This document shows, in pieces, positions 14,971 to 24,564 of a DNA stretch of 26,936 nucleotides. The stretch's first letter is position 1. Each line of letters begins with the position of its first letter. This stretch comes from a bacterium (GTDB lineage: Bacteria > Verrucomicrobiota > Verrucomicrobiae > Opitutales > Opitutaceae): contig JAJXYI010000351.1 in assembly GCA_021780625.1 (NCBI GenBank), positions 1 to 26,936 of the forward strand. The letters are read 5' to 3'. A program made the position numbers and the translations under genes. A model generated the notes under the pieces. That model made no database searches. It was given only the letters and a program-made list of their open reading frames with translations, and was not told the DNA's origin.

Positions 14971-15027
14971 GATGCTCTAGTAAACCCCCACAAAGTGATC
15001 CTGGGTCTCTGGAAGCCCGCCCGATGT

Positions 15028-15104
15028 ACGCCGCGGTCCGGAAGGCGGATCGCGGCGTTCCCTAACACCGGACCGGCTCCCGGGAGTCCTCCGACGCGCG
15101 GAGG
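15028..15104 (-). other. Hairpins in the 3' untranslated region of the TonB receptor
   Basis: A 12-base stem (15028-15039 with 15047-15058, loop GGAAGGC) has one imperfect pair. A 6-base stem, CCTCCG with CGGAGG, lies at 15088-15104 with loop ACGCG. Both are between the receptor stop codon and the terminator. Neither has a T-run. They may stabilise the 3' end of the mRNA. Confidence 0.45.
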
Positions 15105-15133
15105 TCCCCCGGACCGGATCTTGTGGCTTCAGG

Positions 15134-18100
15134 CTAGAACGAAAACGTATTCGTCACCGTCCAAGTCATGCCTTCCTGGATACGGAACCCGGCGGGCGAT
15201 CCGTCAGGCTGCACGCTGATGGGCACCAGCTGCGGCCCCCTGCCGATGTTGCGCATGTTGAGTTGGATGCGCCAGGTCAGGTCGTGGCTGATCTTGCGCT
15301 GGTATCCCATCCAGGCGTCGACATAGTCGTAGGAGGGACTCCAATACGGCTTGTCCACGTCGAGGTTGTCCATGGTCGCGTTGAGGGCATAGCCGAGGAT
15401 GTGCTTCTCCTCCCAACGATAGCCGATGCCCACGTTGAAGCCCTTGAGGCGCCCGGAGTCCGGGAACGTGTAGTTGGTGATGAGGTTGAAGCGCCACGGC
15501 GCCATCTCGGGCACCATCTTTCCGTTGGTCTGCAGCTGGAACTGGTACGCGGACCAGATGTTCTGCATGAAGTACTGCCTCAGGGTGGCGTCACCACCCC
15601 ACCACAGGCGGAGGTCGCCCGCGGGAGACGAGTACTTCGTGTACATCTGGTTGAGGAAGTTCACCAGGTTTGCACCCAGCGCGGTCTGCGAGGCGAAGGT
15701 CTTGGACGCGTTGAGCGACACGTTCAGGCCCTTGACCGGGCTTCCGACGACCTCGAACTCCCAGCCCTTGGACTCGTTGTCCGCGGTGCCGGTCGGCCAG
15801 GCGCCGTTGATGCGGCCACCGCCCGAGGGCTGCAGGCCGCCGACGCCCGAGAACGGGGTCCAGCCAGAGATCGCGTGCTGCCAGTCGCCCGCCTTCGCGG
15901 CCGCCACGTTGACCGGGAAGCCGTAGGCATCGTACCACGACTGCGGATTCATCTGCGCCAGCCACGAGTTGATGGCCGTGGTCTGCGCCTGAGTCGACGC
16001 GTTGTTCTTGAACGCGGAGCCGGTCGGATCGTTGTAGATCGAGTTCCAGCCGTTGTCGACCAGGGCCCAGTTCCAGTACCACTCCCAGCCCGCGGCGCCA
16101 CCCGCACGACCCGCGAGGTCGAGCATCGCGCTGGCGGTGCCCCAGGCCTCGAGGTTCTTGATGTAATAGGTGTTGCTGCCGAGGGTGGAGACTTCCGTCG
16201 TCACGCTCGCGAGGTTGGCGTCCTTCACGTCCGTCTTGTAATAGGTCGCCTTGAATTGCAGGCGTCCGTCAAACGCGGATACCACCACGCCCATGTCCTT
16301 CGTGACGCCCTGCGAATTGGGCAGCGCGGCACCGTCGAAGCCGTAGCGCGTCTCGACGCGGGTGTTGCGGCCATGGCTGTAGGTGAGGCTGACGTCCATG
16401 CCCTGGGGCAGGAACTTGCGCAGCGGCTTGGGCGTGTGAACCACCACGCCGTAGCTCACGCTCTGGCCGTCCGAGATCGCGTCGGGAGCGATCGGTCCGA
16501 GTGGCGGATTGATCGAGGCCACGCCGGAGGGGCTGGTGCTCGCCGTCGAGGAGCCCGAAGCCAGCGTCTGGCGGTCATCGCGCCAGCCGTAGGTCGCGAC
16601 AATCGTATCCTTCCACAGATAACTCTGGAGGGTGAGGCCCTTCGAGGTGGTCTGCTTCTTGATGTGGCTCACGTCCGTGTACAGGCGGTTGATGTCACCA
16701 TTGTCGGCGTTGAGCACATTGAAGGTGCCGTTCACCCAACCCACGTAGTTGAGCGGATTCTCGGTCTGCGTGGAGGGCGCGCCGTTCGTGTTGGCGGCGG
16801 TCCCGTCGGGACGATAGACGTTCGTCCAGGCGGCCTTTGGATCGACGTAATTCGGATCGCTCGGGTTGGTGGGTTTGCCCCAGTGCGAGTCGAAGTACGG
16901 GATTGAATACGCGCCGGTCGGTGACTGGACCACTGAGATGCGGCCGATGTCGAGGCCCGCAGCGGACGTGCGATTGGACAGGTTGCCAGTCAGGTAGGTC
17001 ATCCAGTCGAGGACGACGTCACCGTTGGTCAGGCCGCCGGATCCGTTGCCGCCGTTGGCGGTGCCGGTTCCGATCGCGTTGGACCAGCTGCTGTCGAGCG
17101 CGTAGCGCACGAAGTTGCGGGTCTCGGCAGTGTAGGTCTCGCGGGACCACAGGCCCGTCACCACGTGCCGACCGATGATGTCGGTTAGAAGGCCCTTGTG
17201 GAGCACGTCCGTGGCGCGGAACTCGGCGAACGCCGTGAGCCGCTCGTTTTCGCGGGTGGTGAAGTCCGTGCTGTTGCCACCGTTCTTCGCGGATGAACCG
17301 ACAAAGGCGCGGCCGACATTTGGATTCACGACCGCGAGCGAAGTGGCCTGCGGAGTCCAGGGGTACACCATCAGGTGCGAGCGGATGTCGACGCTGATGT
17401 ACGGGTTGTTCAGGTTGCGCTCCTGGCCGTCGTTGTAGTCCTGGTAATCGTACTTGGCCTCGAAGCCGACGCGGTTGTCGAGGAAGGTCTGCGACAGACC
17501 GAGGTCAAAGGCCTTCCACTTCTGCCACTCCTTCTTGTTGGGGCCGTCGATCAGGTTGTCGAAGTAGTTGAAGATCGACGTGTCTGTCAGCGACTTGCCC
17601 TTCCAGAAGCCCTTGTCGGCGGCCGGGTACAGGTAGTTGCCGTTCGAGGCCATCACGTTGTTTCGCCACGTGTTGTAGGTGTACTCGTTGAAGCTTCCGA
17701 TGCCGATGTTGCTGCCGAATGGGAAGCCGTCGATGCTCGCATCCGAAATGACCTGTCCGGAGCTGTTCACGCCGAGACCATAGATCGTGTTCGGACTGGC
17801 CTCACGAACGGAGGCTGGCGTCGATGAGTTCTGCGCGTCGTAGGTAAATATCGGATTCACCGTGGCCTGGACTCCGGGGCCGGGATACTGGACCAGCCAG
17901 TAGTTCTTCTTCCAGGTGGTGTCCCAGGTCGGCGGCGTGTTCGTCGACGGATACCCGATCTCTCCCGACTGCCACGCGTAATACGGATCGTAGGACTGCC
18001 GGTTGAAGGCGTTCGGATCGAAGTACGGAGTGATCCGGTCCTCGGGTGGGAGGTCGCGCGGCCGGTTGGCCTGCACGTCGCCGGCCTCGAAGTTCGCCTT

Positions 18101-18940
18101 GAACGAGGTATGCCCGCCCAGGTTGTCGAACAGCTTCGGATCATACCTCAGCGCACCGAAGATACGGCGGTCATGATTGTAGGCCGGACGCTGGCGGAAC
18201 TTCGTGTTGTCATCCAGGGCCGAGACGCGGAACGCCAACTCCTGCGGAATCAGCACGTAGTTGTAGTCGAGCGAGAACCGCTGCGAGCCGTAGCGATCGA
18301 AGCGATTCTCCACGTTGCCACCCTTCTTGAAGGTCGCCTCGTTGATCGAGCTGTTGATGATGCCCGCGGGGCTGCCGATTCCGAAGAGAATCGAATTCGG
18401 GCCACGCTGCAGGTCGATACGACCGACGTTGTACGCATCCCACGGAATGTCGGTCTGGAAATAATCGCGGGTGTTGTCCGCCGAATCCAGGCCGCGCACG
18501 CGGGTGTTTTGGCTCGGTTTCAGGAAGTTGCTGCTCTCGCTGGCGCCATTGATGAACGTGCTGCCGACGCCGGCATAGTTGCCATAGATGCCACCGACTT
18601 CGGTGTTGGTGGTATAGATGAGCAGATCCTGGTTGTTGCGCGCTCCGGTGTCCCTGAGGAACTCCGGGGTGATGACGGAGATGGAGGACGCAACGTCCTT
18701 GATGTCCGTACGAATGCGGGAGCCGGCGAGCGTCGCCGTCGCCGTGTAGCTTCCCTTGTCTTCGTCTGCCGACACCGTGAAGGGAGACAGCTCAATGGTC
18801 TCGTCCTCCACCTTCGTCTTGGTGTCGCTCGTCGTCGTCTGATCCTGGGACGCCTGTTGCGCCTGGACCGACGGAACGGCGACAAATGCCAGCGCCGCGA
18901 GGAACGCCAGCATCGATTTGTCTACCGGATGCTTATTCAT
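15134..18940 (-). CDS. TonB-dependent outer-membrane receptor
   Basis: A 1268-aa receptor with a signal peptide (cleavage near VQAQQ) and a short Gln/Thr-rich linker. The TonB-box region and plug follow (about 50-230: ELSPFTVSADEDKG, LAGSRIRTDIKDVASSISVITPEFLRDTGA, RVRGLDSADNTRDYF and RIDLQRGPNSILFGIGSPAGIIN). A long beta-barrel then ends in the aromatic strand TVTNTFSF. It imports a large substrate (oligosaccharide, siderophore or similar) across the outer membrane using TonB-ExbBD energy. No SusD-like partner is adjacent, so the ligand is unknown. The large size and N-terminal sequence are of the Opitutaceae type. It is divergent from a propeller hybrid kinase, and three operator-like palindromes lie 120-360 bases upstream. 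The leader ACCACACCACCCCAGACC has no Shine-Dalgarno motif. Confidence 0.96.
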   Translation of the reverse strand: MNKHPVDKSMLAFLAALAFVAVPSVQAQQASQDQTTTSDTKTKVEDETIELSPFTVSADEDKGSYTATATLAGSRIRTDIKDVASSISVITPEFLRDTGARNNQDLLIYTTNTEVGGIYGNYAGVGSTFINGASESSNFLKPSQNTRVRGLDSADNTRDYFQTDIPWDAYNVGRIDLQRGPNSILFGIGSPAGIINSSINEATFKKGGNVENRFDRYGSQRFSLDYNYVLIPQELAFRVSALDDNTKFRQRPAYNHDRRIFGALRYDPKLFDNLGGHTSFKANFEAGDVQANRPRDLPPEDRITPYFDPNAFNRQSYDPYYAWQSGEIGYPSTNTPPTWDTTWKKNYWLVQYPGPGVQATVNPIFTYDAQNSSTPASVREASPNTIYGLGVNSSGQVISDASIDGFPFGSNIGIGSFNEYTYNTWRNNVMASNGNYLYPAADKGFWKGKSLTDTSIFNYFDNLIDGPNKKEWQKWKAFDLGLSQTFLDNRVGFEAKYDYQDYNDGQERNLNNPYISVDIRSHLMVYPWTPQATSLAVVNPNVGRAFVGSSAKNGGNSTDFTTRENERLTAFAEFRATDVLHKGLLTDIIGRHVVTGLWSRETYTAETRNFVRYALDSSWSNAIGTGTANGGNGSGGLTNGDVVLDWMTYLTGNLSNRTSAAGLDIGRISVVQSPTGAYSIPYFDSHWGKPTNPSDPNYVDPKAAWTNVYRPDGTAANTNGAPSTQTENPLNYVGWVNGTFNVLNADNGDINRLYTDVSHIKKQTTSKGLTLQSYLWKDTIVATYGWRDDRQTLASGSSTASTSPSGVASINPPLGPIAPDAISDGQSVSYGVVVHTPKPLRKFLPQGMDVSLTYSHGRNTRVETRYGFDGAALPNSQGVTKDMGVVVSAFDGRLQFKATYYKTDVKDANLASVTTEVSTLGSNTYYIKNLEAWGTASAMLDLAGRAGGAAGWEWYWNWALVDNGWNSIYNDPTGSAFKNNASTQAQTTAINSWLAQMNPQSWYDAYGFPVNVAAAKAGDWQHAISGWTPFSGVGGLQPSGGGRINGAWPTGTADNESKGWEFEVVGSPVKGLNVSLNASKTFASQTALGANLVNFLNQMYTKYSSPAGDLRLWWGGDATLRQYFMQNIWSAYQFQLQTNGKMVPEMAPWRFNLITNYTFPDSGRLKGFNVGIGYRWEEKHILGYALNATMDNLDVDKPYWSPSYDYVDAWMGYQRKISHDLTWRIQLNMRNIGRGPQLVPISVQPDGSPAGFRIQEGMTWTVTNTFSF

Positions 18941-19059
18941 GGTCTGGGGTGGTGTGGTTAATCCCCCTCCGCCGCCTTCTGGGGAGTCGGCAGACGGGGA
19001 AAATCGGGAACTAACGTTCTAAACCGAACAACGCGCCCTGGGGGAACGCGGCTAGATAC

Positions 19060-19075
19060 GATTTAACGCTACATC
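19060..19075. promoter_or_regulatory. Operator-like near-palindrome, site 1
   Basis: GATTTAACGCTACATC. It is a 16-base near-palindrome with a central CG-containing core, 120 bases upstream of the TonB receptor ATG. Together with sites 2 and 3 it fits an idealised GATGTAGCGCTACATC, the style of LacI-family operators, which are palindromes with a central CpG. Confidence 0.55.
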
Positions 19076-19112
19076 CACATCCCGAAGACCATCTGGGGTG
19101 ATCACTCGGCGT

Positions 19113-19128
19113 GGCTTAGCGCTACATC
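19113..19128. promoter_or_regulatory. Operator-like near-palindrome, site 2
   Basis: GGCTTAGCGCTACATC. The core TAGCGCTA is a perfect 8-base palindrome and the right half-site is identical to site 1. The centre is 53 bases from site 1, about five helical turns. Confidence 0.55.
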
Positions 19129-19283
19129 ACAATACCGAAAGAATCGTGAAGGTTTGTCGGGGGATTTATAGAGTTGGAGACCGCCTCCCAATGCGCAGTG
19201 CACACTACGGGGCGAACTCGGGGTGGTTCGATCGCTTGAGGTACGCACGCCATCTAAAGGGGTGGGATGACTTGCGTGAGAAT

Positions 19284-19299
19284 TGTTTAGCGCTAAATC
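19284..19299. promoter_or_regulatory. Operator-like near-palindrome, site 3
   Basis: TGTTTAGCGCTAAATC. Its inner TTTAGCGCTAAA (19286-19297) is a perfect 12-base palindrome. It lies 171 bases from site 2, so a looping repressor could bridge the sites. No LacI-family regulator gene is in the window. Confidence 0.55.
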
Positions 19300-19429
19300 T
19301 CCTGCGGGTTCAAGCCGAAAATTCGGCGATCCTCTAACCTGCTAGAAAGTCGACAGCTAGGAACGTCTCACAACAGACCATCGCCTCGGCGGATCATCGT
19401 CGGGTTAGGAGCTGCCATTGAAACGCGAA

Positions 19430-19534
19430 GACACAGAGGTCACGGGTGTTTTAGAAATCGGAGGGTTCCCAACTCCCCTAAAGGGTGAAGCATTTCTGCG
19501 CGGATTTACGTCCACAACTCGTTTTCTCTGTGTC
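19430..19534. repeat. Inverted GACACAGAG / CTCTGTGTC repeat
   Basis: GACACAGAG at 19430-19438 is exactly inverted at 19526-19534, with about 87 bases between. The words 'acacagaggtcac' and 'ctctgtgtcctc' are of the same sequence style as the element near 14631. It appears to be a second, shorter copy of a dispersed intergenic element, placed in the region upstream of the hybrid kinase. Confidence 0.5.
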
Positions 19535-19718
19535 CTCCGCTGCGCTTTGGCTCAAACACAACGGCGGCGGGGACACTCGGTGCCGACAGAGGGGTTTAGC
19601 CCGGCTATTTTGACAGCAGCGCACATTTACCCTTCCGAATGAATGGCCCGGTTTAGGTCCGCCAGATCACTCCAATATTGTCTCGCCACGGCGCGCGTCC
19701 GATAAATCCGGCTATCCC

Positions 19719-22700
19719 GTGCGTTTCGCCCACCACGCTCTCCTTGCCTGCCTCCTCTCCGCCGTCTTTCCCTTGTGCGGATTGGCACAAAGCGACGCGG
19801 GACGCCTGCCGGTGCAGTCTTTCACCGGTGCTGACTTTGGGCAGATGAGCCGCACATCGGGTATCGCGATCGACCACGAGGGCATCCTTTATGCGGGCGG
19901 GGAGAGCGTCGTCCTCACCTTCGATGGCCAGAACTGGGGCACCCTGGCCGCCCCGGGCGCCCGGTATTTCGAGCAGCTTGGGGTCGATGGCCAGGATCGG
20001 CTCTGGGCCGTCGCCATGTCCGACTTCGGCTATTTCGAGCGCGTCCCCGGCGGCCGGCGGTTCGTGTCGCTGCGCGGAAAACTCTCCGGTTCGAACGCGG
20101 CTATCGGCACCTTCCTCACCCTCCAGGTCTGCCCGCACGGCACCTACTTCTTCGGCGAAGGCGGCATCGCCCGGATGGCCGACGGCCGCCTCACCGTGAT
20201 GAAGGGCTGGCGGGGCATTCCCTGCACCCAGCACGAGCGGGTGTTCGCGGTCGACTCCTCCGGCGTCCTTCAGTCGTTCGACGGAACGCGCTGGCGCGTC
20301 GTGGCGGATTTCCCGGAACTGCGCTCGGAGCGCCTGACCGGCGTGCTTTCGGAGTCCGACGGCAGCTTGCTGATCATGACCGCACGCAAGGGGCTGTGGA
20401 GGCTGGCCGAGGGCAAGCTCAGCCCATTTCCCACGCAGATCGACCCGATTCTCAAAGCCGGCGGCGACCACAGTCTTTTCCAACTGCGCGATGGCACGCT
20501 GGCCATCGGCCCGTGGACCGGAGGTCTCGCCTTCGTCGACCCGCACGATGGCAGGCTGATTGCCGACCTGACGACCGATCAGGCTGGAATTCCGCTGCCG
20601 CGGGTCCGCGGTCTCGAGCAGGACAAGGAGGGAAACATCTGGATTGCCCATGCCGGCGGAATCGCCTGCGTCTCATGGCCCGCGCACTACACCCTTTTCG
20701 ATTACACAAACGGCCTCCCTCGGTCCGCGGTGAAACGGTTGCTCCGCGTCGGGGGTCGGCTCTATGCGGGATTGAGCTCGGGCCTCGAGATCCTCGAGCC
20801 TGCGAAAGGACTCTCGCCCGCGCACTTCGCGCCGGTGCCCGGCTGTCAGGAACAGGTTTGGGATTGCGCGCGCCTGGGCGACCGCCTCCTCCTGGCGGGG
20901 CGTGGGGTGCGCGTCGTCACACCGGGCGAGCCGCCTGTCCGGCTTCGCGAATCGACCTTCATGACCTCGGTCACGGTCCCGCCTGGCCAGTCCGATGCAG
21001 CGATCCTCAGCACGGGCCGGGGCCTGCTCGTCTTGCGGCGTCCGGGGAAGACCGGCGCTGCATGGAGGCTCGAGCCTTTTCTGCCCGAGTTCCACGGAGC
21101 CGTGGATTGGGCAAGAGTCGGCCCGGACGGCTCGCTTTGGTTCAACGTGTCGACGGACGGCCTCTACCGTGTGCGGGCCATCGACTCGGTCCTCTCCGGA
21201 GCCGCCCCCGGCCGGATCGAGCACTACAGGAGCGGGCACGGCCTCTCGCCTGACGAGGCGAAGGGCTCCCTGTTGGCCACGGAGGGAGCCGGTGGACTGT
21301 GGTTCGCCTACGGCAACACACTCTTCGACTTCGACGCCGCCACCGATCGGTTCACGACGCGGGCCATCCTGCGCGGCGGGCCCCAGTCGCAAACGCCCGA
21401 GATTGCCGATATCGTTGCGGCTAGAGACGGGGTGTATCTCGTGAAACGGAGGTTCGAGGGCATGGGGAAAGCCTGGGGGCGGCAATTGATCTGGCGGAGA
21501 ACGGGAGCGCTCCAGGCGATCCCGAACGACATCTTCAACCGCGTCGGCCCTTCCCAAGCTTTCCTGGAGGAACCTTCCGGACGGGGTTCCGTCTGCTGGA
21601 TCGGTGGAGATGACGGCATCGCCCGCGTCAATTTGCCCGCGGCCCTCGTGCACCGCGTCTCGTACCGTGTCCTCGTGCGCAAGGCAGTGGACGGGGCCGG
21701 ACGGCCCCTCGGTCTCTCCGGAAAACCGGCGAGGCTCCCGGCCGGCCAAGGGTCGCTCTCGGTCGAATTCTCGACCGACCGGCTCCTCGACCGCGGCGTC
21801 CTCTTCAAGACCCGCCTCGTCGGCCGCGATCCCGACTGGACGGCCGCCAGCCGGGTTCCCTCGTTTTCGGCGATCGGGCTGCCGGCGGGCCACTATCGGC
21901 TGCTCGTGCGCGCCTTGAACGCGGACGACCAGGCGAGCAAGCAGGCCGAGTTCGCGTTCGCGGTGCTTCCCTATTGGTGGGAGACGCTGTGGGCGCGGAT
22001 GGCATACCTCCTCGTGGGCGGCTCGGCGGTGTTCGGTTTCATCCGCTGGCGCCTCCGGGCAGTCAGGCGCCGCAATCTCGAGCTCGAGGTGTTAGTGGCG
22101 GATCGGACCCGCGAACTCAGCAGCGCCAAGGTCCAGGCGGAGTCGGCCAACCAGGCCAAAAGCACCTTTCTCGCCAACATGAGCCACGAGCTGCGCACCC
22201 CGCTCAACGCCATCCTCGGTTATGCGCAGATCCTGCGGCGGAATTCGAGCCTCTCCTCCGATGGCCAGCGCCAGCTCGATATCGTCGGCCGCAACGGCGA
22301 GCACTTGCTGCAGATGATCAACGAGGTCCTCGACCTGGCCAAGATCGAGGCGGGCAAGATGACGCTGCAGCCCGCGGAAATTCCGCTGGTTCGCGTCGTG
22401 AAAACCGCCGCTGATCTCTTCGAGCAGCGGGCCTCCGAGAAGGGCCTGGCCTTTCGCTTCGAGCTCGGACCGGGGCTGCCCAGGGTGGTCACGACCGACG
22501 AGGCCAAGCTGCGCCAAATCCTCTTCAATCTCCTCAACAACGCGGTCAAGTTCACCGTTTCGGGCGAGGTGGCGCTGGCGGCCCTTCGCCCGGGAGACGG
22601 AAGCGTGCGCTTTGAGGTGCGCGACACCGGACCCGGGATTCCTTCCGGGGAACTCGAGGCGATCTTCCATCCTTTCCACCAGGCACAATCGTCGTCGCAG

Positions 22701-23528
22701 GGCACGGGTCTGGGGCTGGCGATTTCGCAGCAACTTGCGGGCCTCCTCGGCGGGCGGATCCAAGCCGAAAGCACGGTCGGCAAGGGCAGTCGTTTCTGGC
22801 TCGACCTCCCCTTGTCCGAGACCACAGCCCAGCCGCCCCCGCCCGCCGCAGCGCCGCTCATCACCGGCTATCGCGGTCCGCGCCGCCGCATCCTGGCGGC
22901 CGACGACGACGAGACCAACCGCCAGGTCCTCCGTGACATGCTTGAGCCGCTGGGCTTCATGATCGAGGAGGCCGAAGACGGCGAAGCGTGCATCGACCAG
23001 GCCGCTCGGAGCGCCCCCGACCTCGTGCTGCTGGATCTTCGGATGCCCCGTCTGGGCGGCCTCGATGCCGTGCCCCGGCTGCGGGCGCTGCCGGGCGGCT
23101 CGACGCGCCCGATCATCGCCATCTCCGCAAGCGTCATCGAGTTCAACTCCCGGGAGGCGGCGACCGCCGGCTGTGACGGTTTCCTGCCAAAGCCGGTGGT
23201 CGAATCGCAGCTGCTGGCGATGCTTGGCCGGCTGCTCCGACTCGACTGGGAATCTGCCGCGCCGCCCCGGCCGGAACCCGCAGCTCCCGTCGCAGGCAAC
23301 CTTCTGCCGCCGACTCGCCAGGACTTGGAAGCCGTCCTCGAAATCGCCCGACGCGGAGACATGGCGGCCCTCCGCGATCACATCGCCGGACTGGCATCCG
23401 CCGGGGCTCCGGGCGGCTCCTTCTTCGCAGAGATCGACCGGCTGGCCGCGGGCTTCCGGCTGGCCGACCTCCGTCGACGTTTGGAGGAGGCCCGGGACGC
23501 CGGGCGCGAGGGAGGCGCCGCCTCATGA
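19719..23528 (+). CDS. Hybrid sensor kinase with periplasmic beta-propeller (Reg_prop / Y_Y_Y)
   Basis: A 1269-aa one-protein sensor, similar in layout to the hybrid two-component systems that sense glycans in Bacteroidetes. A signal peptide starts at a GTG ([23 protein letters not shown]). A periplasmic propeller of repeated blades covers about 30-640, a Y_Y_Y domain about 645-745 (ending [16 protein letters not shown]) and a membrane helix about 755-775. HisKA has H823 in [14 protein letters not shown]; the ATPase domain (about 880-1035) has NNAVKFT and [10 protein letters not shown]. The receiver (about 1053-1170) has D1106 in VLLDLRMP and lysine in FLPKPV. The last 90 residues are helical without a clear HPt histidine. 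No AraC domain is fused; a separate LuxR-type regulator overlaps it by ATGA. Confidence 0.95.
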   Translation: MRFAHHALLACLLSAVFPLCGLAQSDAGRLPVQSFTGADFGQMSRTSGIAIDHEGILYAGGESVVLTFDGQNWGTLAAPGARYFEQLGVDGQDRLWAVAMSDFGYFERVPGGRRFVSLRGKLSGSNAAIGTFLTLQVCPHGTYFFGEGGIARMADGRLTVMKGWRGIPCTQHERVFAVDSSGVLQSFDGTRWRVVADFPELRSERLTGVLSESDGSLLIMTARKGLWRLAEGKLSPFPTQIDPILKAGGDHSLFQLRDGTLAIGPWTGGLAFVDPHDGRLIADLTTDQAGIPLPRVRGLEQDKEGNIWIAHAGGIACVSWPAHYTLFDYTNGLPRSAVKRLLRVGGRLYAGLSSGLEILEPAKGLSPAHFAPVPGCQEQVWDCARLGDRLLLAGRGVRVVTPGEPPVRLRESTFMTSVTVPPGQSDAAILSTGRGLLVLRRPGKTGAAWRLEPFLPEFHGAVDWARVGPDGSLWFNVSTDGLYRVRAIDSVLSGAAPGRIEHYRSGHGLSPDEAKGSLLATEGAGGLWFAYGNTLFDFDAATDRFTTRAILRGGPQSQTPEIADIVAARDGVYLVKRRFEGMGKAWGRQLIWRRTGALQAIPNDIFNRVGPSQAFLEEPSGRGSVCWIGGDDGIARVNLPAALVHRVSYRVLVRKAVDGAGRPLGLSGKPARLPAGQGSLSVEFSTDRLLDRGVLFKTRLVGRDPDWTAASRVPSFSAIGLPAGHYRLLVRALNADDQASKQAEFAFAVLPYWWETLWARMAYLLVGGSAVFGFIRWRLRAVRRRNLELEVLVADRTRELSSAKVQAESANQAKSTFLANMSHELRTPLNAILGYAQILRRNSSLSSDGQRQLDIVGRNGEHLLQMINEVLDLAKIEAGKMTLQPAEIPLVRVVKTAADLFEQRASEKGLAFRFELGPGLPRVVTTDEAKLRQILFNLLNNAVKFTVSGEVALAALRPGDGSVRFEVRDTGPGIPSGELEAIFHPFHQAQSSSQGTGLGLAISQQLAGLLGGRIQAESTVGKGSRFWLDLPLSETTAQPPPPAAAPLITGYRGPRRRILAADDDETNRQVLRDMLEPLGFMIEEAEDGEACIDQAARSAPDLVLLDLRMPRLGGLDAVPRLRALPGGSTRPIIAISASVIEFNSREAATAGCDGFLPKPVVESQLLAMLGRLLRLDWESAAPPRPEPAAPVAGNLLPPTRQDLEAVLEIARRGDMAALRDHIAGLASAGAPGGSFFAEIDRLAAGFRLADLRRRLEEARDAGREGGAAS

Positions 23529-24460
23529 CGCCCTCCCGCCGCATTCTCGTGGTCGACGACGTCGCGGATAATGTCGCCATGCTCTTTGATTTCCTGCGTG
23601 GCCATGGTTTCACCGTGCTGGTGAGCGACAGCGGGCGGCAGGTGCTCGATACGCTGACCCAGATAGCCCCCGATCTCGTGCTGCTGGACGTAATGATGCC
23701 CGAGCCCGACGGATTCGAAACCTGCCGCCGAATCAAGGCCGACCCGGTCTTCGCCGACGTCCCCGTCCTTTTTATGAGCGCCTTGAGCGAACCCGTCGAC
23801 AAGGTGCGGGGCCTCGCGGTCGGCGCGGCGGACTTCATCACCAAGCCGATCTTCCCCGAGGAGGTCCTGGCCCGCATAAAGGTCCATCTCGATCTCCACG
23901 ACCGAAATCGAGAGCTGGCCGAGCAGAACGAGCGGCTGGACGCAGCGATCCAACGGCAGGTCTCGACGGAGCGAGCCCTGCGCGAGTCGCTCGACCGCGC
24001 GGTCATCGTAGCCGACGCGCAGGGCCGGGCGCAGTTCGTCGCGGACTCGGCGGGGAAGCTTCTGCGCCGCTTCTTTCCCGATCATGCGGGCGACGGTCTC
24101 CCGGCGACCGTGGCGGCGTGGCTGCGAGGCACGATGCCCACGCTCACCGCAACCCGCGAGGGCTGGCGGCTGGAGCTGGTCCGCGGCGCCGCTTCCGGGA
24201 CGGATTCGCGGCTGGTCTATCTGGACGGATCTCCGCCCCCGCCCACGCCCGAGGCTCTTCTCAGCCTCGGACTCACGCCCCGCGAAACGGAAATCCTCTT
24301 CTGGGTGGCGCATGGCAAGACCAGCCCGGAGATCGGCATCATCGTCGGCATTGCCCCGGCCACCGTGAAGAAGCATGTGGCCAACATCACCGCGAAGCTG
24401 GGAGTGGAGACCCGATTGGCCGCAGCGCTCAAGGCCATGGAGGTGCTCGGGTTTTCCTAG
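23525..24460 (+). CDS. Response regulator, REC - linker - LuxR-type HTH
   Basis: A 311-aa regulator coupled by ATGA overlap to the hybrid kinase. The receiver (about 5-125) has D11-D12, phospho-acceptor D55 in [13 protein letters not shown] and K107 in FITKPIFP. A coiled-coil segment (about 128-160: [23 protein letters not shown]) leads into a short PAS-like stretch ([27 protein letters not shown]). A LuxR/NarL helix-turn-helix (about 245-305: [41 protein letters not shown]) is at the end. It should bind DNA as a dimer after phosphorylation by the neighbouring kinase. A 22-base palindrome with 7-2-7 geometry lies 48 bases after its stop and is a candidate target site. Confidence 0.94.
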   Translation: MTPSRRILVVDDVADNVAMLFDFLRGHGFTVLVSDSGRQVLDTLTQIAPDLVLLDVMMPEPDGFETCRRIKADPVFADVPVLFMSALSEPVDKVRGLAVGAADFITKPIFPEEVLARIKVHLDLHDRNRELAEQNERLDAAIQRQVSTERALRESLDRAVIVADAQGRAQFVADSAGKLLRRFFPDHAGDGLPATVAAWLRGTMPTLTATREGWRLELVRGAASGTDSRLVYLDGSPPPPTPEALLSLGLTPRETEILFWVAHGKTSPEIGIIVGIAPATVKKHVANITAKLGVETRLAAALKAMEVLGFS

Positions 24461-24508
24461 AGGAGATGAGGGCGGCCGACTGCCGTCTGGGCGCAGGGTG
24501 ACAGGACG

Positions 24509-24530
24509 GAATACTCCCAAGGGAGTATTC
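24509..24530. promoter_or_regulatory. 22-bp perfect palindrome, candidate regulator-binding site
   Basis: The arms GAATACTCCC and its exact reverse complement surround AA. Inside them, TACTCCC and GGGAGTA form two inverted 7-mers separated by two bases, the 7-2-7 layout bound by NarL-type response regulators. It lies 34 bases before the exoprotein ATG and 48 bases after the LuxR-type regulator stop. The loop of only two bases makes an RNA terminator hairpin unlikely, and no T-run follows. Confidence 0.65.
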
Positions 24531-24564
24531 AAGGGCTTGAGGCCACCCGGTAGGATGTGCGCCG

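Larger units (their letters stand above)
18941..19718. other. Shared regulatory region between TonB receptor and hybrid kinase
   Basis: A 778-base divergent intergenic region. It contains the three near-palindromic sites listed separately and, at 19430-19534, an inverted repeat of the dispersed-repeat style. The AT content is higher than in the flanking genes. The small plus-strand frames inside (for example near 19098-19337) have no protein character. A promoter for the receptor must lie here, possibly near site 1, but no good -35/-10 pair can be named. Confidence 0.55.

Noticed and set aside
15263..16906. 547-aa plus-strand ORF inside the TonB receptor gene
   Set aside because: Antisense shadow of a high-GC3 gene; no domain, extreme Val/Arg/Gly content.
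20673..21893. 406-aa minus-strand ORF inside the hybrid kinase gene
   Set aside because: Antisense shadow over the propeller region, no recognisable domain.
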